A stretch of 12,427 bases of DNA from assembly GCA_964343265.1 (NCBI GenBank), contig CAYFIW010000043.1:1-12427 (forward strand), read 5' to 3'. The position numbers and the translations under genes were made by a program. The notes below the pieces were generated by a model that saw only the letters and a list, made by a program, of their open reading frames with translations, made no database searches and was not told the origin of the DNA. This document shows, one piece after another, positions 6,651 through 12,427 of the stretch (positions are counted from its first letter, which is position 1; each line of letters starts with the position of its first letter). The stretch comes from CAYFIW01 sp964343265 (lineage in GTDB: Bacteria; Chloroflexota; Dehalococcoidia; Lucifugimonadales; UBA826).

Positions 6651-6679
6651 TTGGCACACTAATTTCCCAGAGAAATAAT
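6651..6679 (+). promoter_or_regulatory. sigma70-type promoter for bipA
   Basis: TTGGCA (6651-6656) and AATAAT (6674-6679) are exactly 17 bases apart, each matching five of six consensus positions, the best promoter seen in the window. Transcription would begin near 6686, only about a dozen bases before the ATG at 6698, placing the GAGGG at 6682-6686 at the very 5' end or outside the message. Confidence 0.5.
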
Positions 6680-6697
6680 ATGAGGGTTGATATTTAA

Positions 6698-8542
6698 ATG
6701 TTGTCGGCGGATCGAATTAGAAACATCACTATAATTGCGCATGTTGACCATGGGAAAACTACCTTGGTAGACGCTCTTTTAAAGCAAAGTAATACTTTTA
6801 CTGAACGAGAAGATCCTGGGGTTTTGATCACGGATAGTAATCCCCTGGAGAGAGAGAAAGGGATCACTATTCTTGCCAAGAACGTTTCAATTACCTACAA
6901 AGAAACGAAAATAAATGTTATTGACACCCCGGGACATGCGGATTTTAGTGGGGAAGTGGAAAGGGTTATGAATATGGCAGACGGATGTGTTCTTTTGGTT
7001 GACGCTGTCGATGGGCCCATGCCACAAACAAGGTATGTTTTGCAGCAGGCGATGGGGTACGGACTTAAGCCAATAGTTGTTATAAATAAAATTGACAGAC
7101 CTGAAATTAGAGTACAGGAAGTCAAAAATGAGATAGACGACTTGTTTTTGGAACTGGCCATAGAGGAATCCCAGTTGGAGTACCCTGTACTTTACGCTTC
7201 CGCCCGAGACGGATATGCAGTTAGTTCTATAGAAGACGATCCGGTCGATATAACTCCGATTCTCGAGGCTATTTTGACAGAAGTTCCCGCTCCGTCCGGT
7301 TCTGTTAGTGAGCCTTTCCAGCTGCTGGTGACTGCTCTTGACTATGATGATTATGCGGGCCAAATTAGTATAGGGAAAATTTCAAGAGGCGAAATTAAAC
7401 CTAAAACACAAGTTTCATTACTTGCAAATGATGGGTCCGAATCACATCATATTTTAGAATCTGTTTTAGTTTTTGAAGGCATGGGAAGAAAAAAAGTAGA
7501 TCTGTCTTCTGTGGGCGATATTGTTGCGCTAACTGGTCTTGATGATGTTCATATTGGAGATACTATAGCCGATGCTTCATGCCCAGAACGGCTGCCCACT
7601 ATTACAGTAGATGAACCTACTGTGAAAATGACTTTTGGAATTAACACCTCGCCTTTGATGGGAAAAGAGGGGTCGTTTTGTACTTCTAGAGAACTATTTA
7701 GACGTTTATCTCAAGAATTAAGAATTGATGTCGGACTAAGGGTTAATAAAACGGATAACCCTGATCAATTTGATGTAAGTGGGAGAGGAGAACTGCACTT
7801 ATCCGTTCTGGCCGAAACTATGAGAAGAGAGGGATACGAGTTTCAGGTGTCTCAGGCTAGGCCAATAATTAAAGAAATTAATGGAAAGGTTCACGAGCCA
7901 TTTGAAAATCTTTTCATTGAAACTGATTCTGAATACTATGGTGTTCTGACTGATGATCTCACTCGCCGATTAGGTGTGCTTGAGGAAGTCGTAAATGACG
8001 ATGCAGGGAAGATTAGGATGAAGTTTATCGTGCCTACTAGGGGACTTATAGGATTTCGGTCTTACTTCCAAAATGCCACTAGGGGTGATGGAATTATGAA
8101 TAACAGATTCTCTTCATACCAACCTTATGGTGGAGAAATACGTAGTTCATCTTATGGGTTTTTAGTAGCTTCTGAGTCGGGTGATTCAGTAACTTATGGG
8201 TTGTTGAATGCCCAGGAGAGGGGCAAAACTATAATTGGACCTGGCGTAAAGGTCTATGAGGGCATGATTGTCGGTTTGAATTCTAGATCATCAGATTTGG
8301 TGGTGAATGTTTGCAAAGAAAAAAAATTGACTAATATGAGATCTTCAACAGCTGATATTACTACCCAATTAGTCAGGCCACTTGAGTTTAGTCTTGAAGA
8401 GGCATTGGACTTGATAACAGAAGACGAACTTATTGAAATTACGCCTGATAATTTAAGGCTGAGGAAAAGTATATTGTCTGGAAATGATCGACACCGATCA
8501 GAACGCGGTGTAAAAAGAGCTAAAGCTTCTCAGTCAAAATAA
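6698..8542 (+). CDS. typA: ribosome-associated translational GTPase BipA/TypA
   Basis: BipA binds the 70S ribosome at the EF-G/EF-4 site and supports 50S assembly and stress or cold adaptation. The GTPase domain is complete: P-loop AHVDHGKTT (14-22), switch I Thr57 in EREKGITI, switch II DTPGH (76-80), NKID (130-133) and SA (168-169). An EF-Tu-like domain II, the EF-G-III/V-like domains and the BipA-specific C-terminal domain follow (GLIGFRSYFQNATRGDGIM, then GLLNAQERGKTIIGPG). At 614 residues it is full length. No nearby ATG competes, and the first motif sits where BipA orthologues have it. The C-terminus is basic (RSERGVKRAKASQSK). The stop is 18 bases from that of the convergent ychF, with no hairpin between them. 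Confidence 0.97.
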   Translation: MLSADRIRNITIIAHVDHGKTTLVDALLKQSNTFTEREDPGVLITDSNPLEREKGITILAKNVSITYKETKINVIDTPGHADFSGEVERVMNMADGCVLLVDAVDGPMPQTRYVLQQAMGYGLKPIVVINKIDRPEIRVQEVKNEIDDLFLELAIEESQLEYPVLYASARDGYAVSSIEDDPVDITPILEAILTEVPAPSGSVSEPFQLLVTALDYDDYAGQISIGKISRGEIKPKTQVSLLANDGSESHHILESVLVFEGMGRKKVDLSSVGDIVALTGLDDVHIGDTIADASCPERLPTITVDEPTVKMTFGINTSPLMGKEGSFCTSRELFRRLSQELRIDVGLRVNKTDNPDQFDVSGRGELHLSVLAETMRREGYEFQVSQARPIIKEINGKVHEPFENLFIETDSEYYGVLTDDLTRRLGVLEEVVNDDAGKIRMKFIVPTRGLIGFRSYFQNATRGDGIMNNRFSSYQPYGGEIRSSSYGFLVASESGDSVTYGLLNAQERGKTIIGPGVKVYEGMIVGLNSRSSDLVVNVCKEKKLTNMRSSTADITTQLVRPLEFSLEEALDLITEDELIEITPDNLRLRKSILSGNDRHRSERGVKRAKASQSK

Positions 8543-8560
8543 ATCTGAAGCGGATATCTG

Positions 8561-9658
8561 TTAATTGTTGAATCTAAAGTAAATGACGTCTCCGTCTTTT
8601 ACAAGATAATCTTTGCCTTCCACTCTCATTTTTCCGGCCTCTTTGCATTTTTGTTCTCCACCCAAATTTACATAGTCTTCATAGGAAATAACTTCAGCTC
8701 TTATAAAGCCGTTTTCAAAATCAGTGTGAATCTCTCTAGCGGCTCTTGGAGCGGTAGATCCTGTAGGTACGGTCCAAGCTCTTGTTTCTTTGGGGCCGGC
8801 AGTAAAATATGTCATCAGATCTAGGAGTTCATATCCAGCGTTGATAAGTCTATTTAAACCCGGTTCGATCACGCCTAACTCTTTTAGGTATTCATCCTTT
8901 TCTTCATCTTCCAATTGTGCCAATTCGGATTCTATTTGTGCGGAAATTATTACGGTTCCAGCATTTTCAGCTGACGCGATTTCCGATACAGATCTGGAGT
9001 ATTCGTTACCTTTGGCGGCAGAGGTCTCGTCCACATTACATACATACAGAACAGGTTTTGAAGTGAGTAATTGTAGATTACGTATAACATGTTTCTCGTG
9101 ATCATTAGCATTCAGAAATCGTACAGGTTTTCCATCATAGAGAAGTTCAAGAGATTTCTTCATAACTGGAAGTAATTCTATAGATTCAGAGTCTCCTCCT
9201 CGAGCCTTTTTCTCGACATTGGAGAGTCTTTTTTCAAGGCTTTCTAGATCAGACATCATTAGTTCAGTCTCCACTATTTCTACATCTGAGACTGGATCCA
9301 CATGACCGTTGACATGAGAAATATCATCGTTTTCGAAACATCGCACAACATATGCGATCGCATCCATTTCTCTAATATTGCCTAGGAATTTATTGCCGAG
9401 TCCTTCGCCTTTTGAAGCACCTGCAACAAGACCAGCTATATCTACAAAAGTCATACGTGTAGAAATTATATTTGCAGAGTTCGCGATCTGTGCTAATTCA
9501 CCAAGGCGTGGATCTGGGATTGGCACTTCACCTATGTTGGGTTCGATGGTGCAAAAAGGATAGTTTTCTGCTTGGGCCTGAGCGGTCTGCGTAAGTGCGT
9601 TAAACAGCGTGGATTTTCCGACATTCGGCATGCCGACAATGCCGCATTTAAATCCCAT
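8561..9658 (-). CDS. ychF: ribosome-binding Obg-like ATPase YchF (OLA1/EngD)
   Basis: YchF is a universally conserved P-loop NTPase of the Obg family that prefers ATP, binds ribosomes and modulates stress responses. Visible here: P-loop GMPNVGKST (9-17), the switch I segment NYPFCTIEPN (32-41), DIAGL (73-77) with a hydrophobic residue where classic GTPases keep Gln, and NVDE (208-211), the NxxE signature replacing NKxD that explains ATP preference. Residues about 130-155 form the helical coiled-coil insertion, and the last ~80 residues form the TGS domain ending YLVKDGDVIYFRFNN. Length 365 is typical. AAGGAG (complement of 9665-9670) lies six bases upstream of the ATG. It starts 53 bases after the stop of the carboxyltransferase on the same strand with no hairpin between, so read-through transcription is likely. 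Confidence 0.97.
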   Translation of the reverse strand: MGFKCGIVGMPNVGKSTLFNALTQTAQAQAENYPFCTIEPNIGEVPIPDPRLGELAQIANSANIISTRMTFVDIAGLVAGASKGEGLGNKFLGNIREMDAIAYVVRCFENDDISHVNGHVDPVSDVEIVETELMMSDLESLEKRLSNVEKKARGGDSESIELLPVMKKSLELLYDGKPVRFLNANDHEKHVIRNLQLLTSKPVLYVCNVDETSAAKGNEYSRSVSEIASAENAGTVIISAQIESELAQLEDEEKDEYLKELGVIEPGLNRLINAGYELLDLMTYFTAGPKETRAWTVPTGSTAPRAAREIHTDFENGFIRAEVISYEDYVNLGGEQKCKEAGKMRVEGKDYLVKDGDVIYFRFNN

Positions 9659-9711
9659 TCATTTCTCCTTAACCCTATTTATTGAGTTCTAAACCGCACA
9701 AGAATTATATT

Positions 9712-11280
9712 TTACGGCATATATGGGTATAAGGGTGGGCCTAACTGAGTGTCGAGCATATCTTGGGCCATATCAACGAATTCACATAAAAGAGGCCTTG
9801 TGTCCCTTGGGTCAATTATGTCTAATCCATGTCCCATGTTTTCGCCACCCGTTGACTCTGCTGTTCTGAATGGCGATGCCATGGCGTTGAGTTTGGCCTC
9901 AATTTCTTGGCGTTTGGCTTCGGGATTATCAGACGAGGCAATATCTCTTCTGTATGCGGCAGACACTCCTCCTTCTATGTGCATGGATCCCCATTTACCT
10001 GAAGGCCAAGCGTATCTGTGGTACATTCCTCTTGTCCTGTGATGGGTTTGACCGGCAACTCCATAGGCTTGTTTCATGTAAAAACTTATCCATGGACTTT
10101 GACTTCTGCATTGTGCAACAACCATTCTGGCTCCTGCTCTAACAATTCCTTTGTTTTGGGCATCCATTCCTACCATAAACCCTGGCTCGTCCACGAAAGA
10201 GACCACTGGAAGATGAAAAGTGTCACATAGGCTCCATAATTTCATTGCCTTTTCACCTGCCGCTCCATCGGTGGATCCCCCCAATCGATTAGGATTATTA
10301 ATCATTACACCTATAGGATACCCATTTACTCTTGCTAGGCCGGTAATTCTAGAACTACCGTAAAAAGGCGATATTTCAAAAAAACTGTTCCTGTCTAGAA
10401 CATGCTCAAGTATTTTGTATGGATCATATCGCCTTTTAGAATCTCTAGGAATTATCGATAACAATTCTTCTTCTCTTCTGTCAACGGGGTCGTCAGTGGC
10501 AATTCTTTCTGGCTTTTTCCATACGCTGGAAGGCATGAAAGACAAAAATTTGCGAATATGCTCAAATGCTTCTTCCTCACTGTTTGCAAGGTTGTCAATA
10601 ACTCCTGACTTAAAAACTTGGCTCCTGTGGTCACCTAAATCTTCTTTGGTTATTTCGTATCCAAGGGCTGCTTTTACCACTGGTGGCCCTCCGGCAAATA
10701 CTTGACTAGTTCCTTTTACCATTACGTTAAAGTGACTAAGACAAGACTCGATAGCCGGCAATCCTGCAACAGATCCTAAAACCGCAGATACAACCGGTAC
10801 TTCGTTTAGCAATTCGACAGCCATTGTTGTTCCGGGACCATCGGGGAGATAAGTCCTGCCAAGCTGCTCAAATGTTCGGACACTACCTCCAACGGCATCT
10901 AGTAATCTAACTAGTGGCAGGCGCCACTGTGTAGCATATTTCAAAGAACTAGGCTTACTTCCGTGTCCTCGTTCACCAGCTCCACCTCTTACCGTAAAGT
11001 CTCCTCCATCTAGAAGAACCCTCATCCCATTTATTTTGGAAATTCCTATCACTCGAGGATACGGTTTGAGATCAACCAATTCATTGTTGTCATCGTAGAG
11101 GGAACTTCCAGCTAGTGCCGACAATTCTTGAAAGCTTCCATGATCAGAGATTTGATCAATCCTTTCTCGCACTGTTAGTTTTCCATTGTTGTGTTGGCGC
11201 TTTATCCCTTCTTCGCCTCCCATACCTTTTGCTAACTCTAGGCGTTCATTAAGTTCGTCTATTTCTTTCTGCCACACCAT
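9712..11280 (-). CDS. biotin-dependent acyl-CoA carboxylase, carboxyltransferase subunit (divergent)
   Basis: The 522-residue protein has both crotonase-like halves of an AccD/PccB/MmdA carboxyltransferase, which moves a carboxyl group between biotin and an acyl-CoA. N-terminal signatures are KLTVRERID (34-42), GGDFTVRGGAGERGHGSK (92-109), TSQVFAGGPPVVKAALG (191-207) and SGVID; C-terminal ones are VNGYPIGVMINNP (318-330), VDEPGFMVG (363-371), GIVRAGARMV and KQAYGVAG (403-410). Two usually conserved places differ: DAVGGSVRTFEQ stands where most members have DSGGARIQEG, and GSVAGLPA (169-176) replaces GPCAGGA. The stretch HHRTRGMYHRYAWP (413-426) is also unusual. No biotin carboxylase or biotin-carrier gene lies beside it, so a partner must be elsewhere, and the acyl-CoA substrate is undetermined. 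AAGGA (complement of 11292-11296) precedes the ATG. ychF follows 53 bases downstream. Confidence 0.88.
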   Translation of the reverse strand: MVWQKEIDELNERLELAKGMGGEEGIKRQHNNGKLTVRERIDQISDHGSFQELSALAGSSLYDDNNELVDLKPYPRVIGISKINGMRVLLDGGDFTVRGGAGERGHGSKPSSLKYATQWRLPLVRLLDAVGGSVRTFEQLGRTYLPDGPGTTMAVELLNEVPVVSAVLGSVAGLPAIESCLSHFNVMVKGTSQVFAGGPPVVKAALGYEITKEDLGDHRSQVFKSGVIDNLANSEEEAFEHIRKFLSFMPSSVWKKPERIATDDPVDRREEELLSIIPRDSKRRYDPYKILEHVLDRNSFFEISPFYGSSRITGLARVNGYPIGVMINNPNRLGGSTDGAAGEKAMKLWSLCDTFHLPVVSFVDEPGFMVGMDAQNKGIVRAGARMVVAQCRSQSPWISFYMKQAYGVAGQTHHRTRGMYHRYAWPSGKWGSMHIEGGVSAAYRRDIASSDNPEAKRQEIEAKLNAMASPFRTAESTGGENMGHGLDIIDPRDTRPLLCEFVDMAQDMLDTQLGPPLYPYMP

Positions 11281-11300
11281 CTTGTTCTAATTCCTTTTTA

Positions 11301-11329
11301 TAGATATAGAATTTTTTACTAGGGTTCAA
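11301..11329 (-). promoter_or_regulatory. weak candidate promoter for the carboxyltransferase
   Basis: On the minus strand TTGAAC (complement of 11324-11329) and TATCTA (complement of 11301-11306) are 17 bases apart, matching four and three of six consensus positions. Transcription would begin near 11294, inside the ribosome-binding site, which counts against this being the main promoter. Confidence 0.2.
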
Positions 11330-11356
11330 GATGATACTAGATTTTTGCTCAGAAGG

Positions 11357-11408
11357 TTGATCAAGAAGCTGTATATTCGAATTTATGATCATTTTTCAAA
11401 GTTTTGAA
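11357..11408. repeat. cluster of short palindromes in the 302-base spacer
   Basis: The gap 11281-11582 between divergent genes is strongly AT-rich and has no convincing small gene. Within 52 bases it holds TTGATCAA (11357-11364), ATTCGAAT (11375-11382), ATGATCAT (11385-11392) and TTCAAAGTTTTGAA (11395-11408, two-base centre). TGATCA occurs in two of these. Farther right, CATGAAAT is repeated at 11465-11472 and 11479-11486. These could be operator half-sites for one of the flanking genes; AT-rich DNA also produces short palindromes by chance. Confidence 0.35.
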
Positions 11409-11582
11409 TATTTAGTATCTAAAATTTCATCAATCGAAAATATCTGTATGCAGAAAATATAGTTCATGAAATTAATAACATGAAATATATTGCATAACAT
11501 GATTTGCCCTACTAATATTCTTAATCTCTTGCTGCTAATCGATATTAATTACGATAATTTTTTAGGGAAGGAGATATTAAAT

Positions 11583-12212
11583 ATGGGAAATATATCTGTG
11601 AATAAATTAGGCGGAATTTCTTTAATTGTCGGACCAGTGCTTGCGTTGATTTTTTACCTGATTGGGCCTGGTGGTAGTTTGAATGGAAATATTGATCCTT
11701 CAGATGGGCAGGCTTTTGTATCAGAATTATCTAGTAACACAGCCTTTGCCGTTATTTCAGCTATTTTGGTTAGTATGGGATTAATCACTTTATTTCATGG
11801 TGTTAGTGTGATCACAAAGGAAAGTGGAGACGCCCTTACAGGTTTTGGCTTGAAGTTCATTTTGTTAGCTGTTGTCGGTTGGGTAGCATCTCAGGGGATA
11901 TTCATTGCTATAGCAAACAATTCAGATGCGGGCACGGTTTATGCTGCGGCCCAAGGCGTGAGCAGTATATCTGCCATAAATGCCTCGATAGGTTTTATTG
12001 CACTTAGTCTGGGTTTGTCTAGTAGAGATTATATAAATACCATATGTGCCTACATAATCGCACTCGTTTCTTTGGTCGGTCTGATTGCGGCTGTTGTTGG
12101 GGCTTTAGACTCATCTCAGCTTCAGAATGTTGGTATCGTGGCAGGTATTTGCTACTTAATATGGACGATTTGGGCTATTTTGATCGGAAAGGATCTTATG
12201 GCCCGAGACTAG
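11583..12212 (+). CDS. six-helix integral membrane protein of unknown function
   Basis: I chose ATG 11583 because AAGGAG (11568-11573) lies nine bases upstream; an upstream ATG at 11490 lacks a site and would add 31 residues. The 209-residue product has about six hydrophobic segments: 10-30, 53-75, 88-111, 128-146, 150-174 and 180-202. Loops are short; the longest (about 31-52) has several acidic residues. No transporter, enzyme or sensor motif is evident. The last helix is followed by a short tail, GKDLMARD. It resembles the many small uncharacterised multi-helix proteins of unknown function (a DUF4386-like layout is possible but not demonstrated). It stands alone, divergent from the carboxyltransferase and convergent with the VanZ-like gene. 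Confidence 0.7.
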   Translation: MGNISVNKLGGISLIVGPVLALIFYLIGPGGSLNGNIDPSDGQAFVSELSSNTAFAVISAILVSMGLITLFHGVSVITKESGDALTGFGLKFILLAVVGWVASQGIFIAIANNSDAGTVYAAAQGVSSISAINASIGFIALSLGLSSRDYINTICAYIIALVSLVGLIAAVVGALDSSQLQNVGIVAGICYLIWTIWAILIGKDLMARD

Positions 12213-12247
12213 GTGTACTTTATATAAATAGGCAGCCTAGGAGATTT

Positions 12248-12278
12248 AAGGACCTCAATGCTACGCATTGAGGTCCTT
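12248..12278. terminator. perfect 14-bp hairpin between convergent genes
   Basis: AAGGACCTCAATGC (12248-12261) and GCATTGAGGTCCTT (12265-12278) pair perfectly around a three-base loop, TAC. The stem lies between the stops at 12212 (plus strand) and 12285 (minus strand), where a shared bidirectional terminator is expected. Neither side has a long T run (ATTGG to the right; AAATC on the other strand), so termination may be weak or the stem may mainly protect 3' ends. Confidence 0.75.
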
Positions 12279-12284
12279 ATTGGT

Positions 12285-12427
12285 TCAAGTGTAAATTCTT
12301 TTATAAATTAATAGCTTCCAAATAGAAATAGCATTAGTTGCCCCAACTAGATCTGTTATTACGTCCAAAACCGAAGGAAACCTGCCAGGCACGAATATCT
12401 GATGAACTTCATCAAAGATAGCGTATA
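12285..12427 (-). CDS. VanZ-family membrane protein, C-terminal fragment
   Basis: A minus-strand frame enters from the right edge and ends with TGA at 12285-12287. The 46 visible residues include AIFDEVHQIFVPGRFPSVLD followed by VITDLVGATNA, the conserved C-terminal signature of VanZ-like proteins (DExHQ, FVPGR, D.xxDxxGa). VanZ is known for teicoplanin resistance in enterococci, but most chromosomal VanZ-like proteins have no proven role and are small proteins of four or five membrane helices; this one is probably of that kind. The N-terminal part, start and neighbours lie outside the window, so this is partial by position, not broken. The last residues WKLLIYKRIYT form the tail of the final helix. 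Confidence 0.85.
   Translation of the reverse strand, partial: YAIFDEVHQIFVPGRFPSVLDVITDLVGATNAISIWKLLIYKRIYT

Noticed and set aside
6887..7363. 158-codon minus-strand open frame inside bipA
   Set aside because: It lies wholly within the unambiguous BipA coding frame on the other strand, has no recognisable domain, and has no ribosome-binding site worth noting.
11490..11582. Upstream extension of the membrane protein to ATG 11490
   Set aside because: No ribosome-binding site precedes it and it would lead the protein through a divergent-promoter region; AAGGAG before 11583 fits better.
12285..12427. Evidence of glycopeptide resistance from the VanZ-like fragment
   Set aside because: Most chromosomal VanZ-family proteins have no linked van genes and none are visible here; only the family assignment is supported.
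1..12427. CRISPR array, insertion sequence, toxin-antitoxin or defence cluster
   Set aside because: No regularly spaced repeat-spacer units, transposase motifs, terminal inverted repeats or paired small toxin/antitoxin frames were found on either strand.

Overview
This window looks like ordinary, AT-leaning bacterial chromosome with single-copy housekeeping genes, short gaps and frequent strand changes. Several things point to an uncultivated, probably marine or soil, bacterium of the Chloroflexota type (Dehalococcoidia/SAR202-like): an F420-type (Ddn-like) oxidoreductase, a stand-alone acyl-CoA carboxyltransferase, a divergent crotonase and an FMN-dependent 2-hydroxyacid oxidase, mixed with translation GTPases. 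This assignment is inference from gene content, not from a marker gene. Most protein starts are preceded by a recognisable AGGAG-like ribosome-binding site, and these sites were used to shorten several reading frames.

Layout. Positions 1-318 hold the end of an unidentified frame, a small helix-turn-helix reading frame overlapping it by ATGA, three helically phased copies of TGGTACCACT, and a tRNA-Glu(CTC) that the reading frame runs straight through. Next come a zinc-ribbon SAM methyltransferase (+), convergent with a cytosolic BtuF-like binding protein (-). That gene is divergent from an FMN 2-hydroxyacid oxidase (+), which converges on a small degenerate receiver-like protein (-). A ROK sugar kinase (+) then converges on a two-gene minus-strand unit: a Ddn-like F420-type oxidoreductase followed by a crotonase. 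An NTF2-like protein and the BipA/TypA GTPase follow on the plus strand. BipA converges, 18 bases apart, on ychF (-), which lies just downstream of an acyl-CoA carboxyltransferase (-). After a 302-base AT-rich spacer rich in small palindromes there is a six-helix membrane protein (+), a perfect 14-bp hairpin, and the C-terminus of a VanZ-family protein entering from the right edge (-).

How the genes fit together. The crotonase, carboxyltransferase, hydroxyacid oxidase and F420-type enzyme suggest catabolism or redox handling of acyl-CoA and organic acids, but no complete pathway is visible. The carboxyltransferase has no biotin carboxylase partner here, and the BtuF-like protein has no ABC permease or ATPase. 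BipA and YchF are ribosome-associated NTPases and are core genes.

I found no CRISPR array, insertion sequence, rRNA, toxin-antitoxin pair or obviously new multi-gene system. The most unusual DNA-level signal is the phased repeat array beside the tRNA at the left edge. The palindrome cluster around 11357-11408 comes next.
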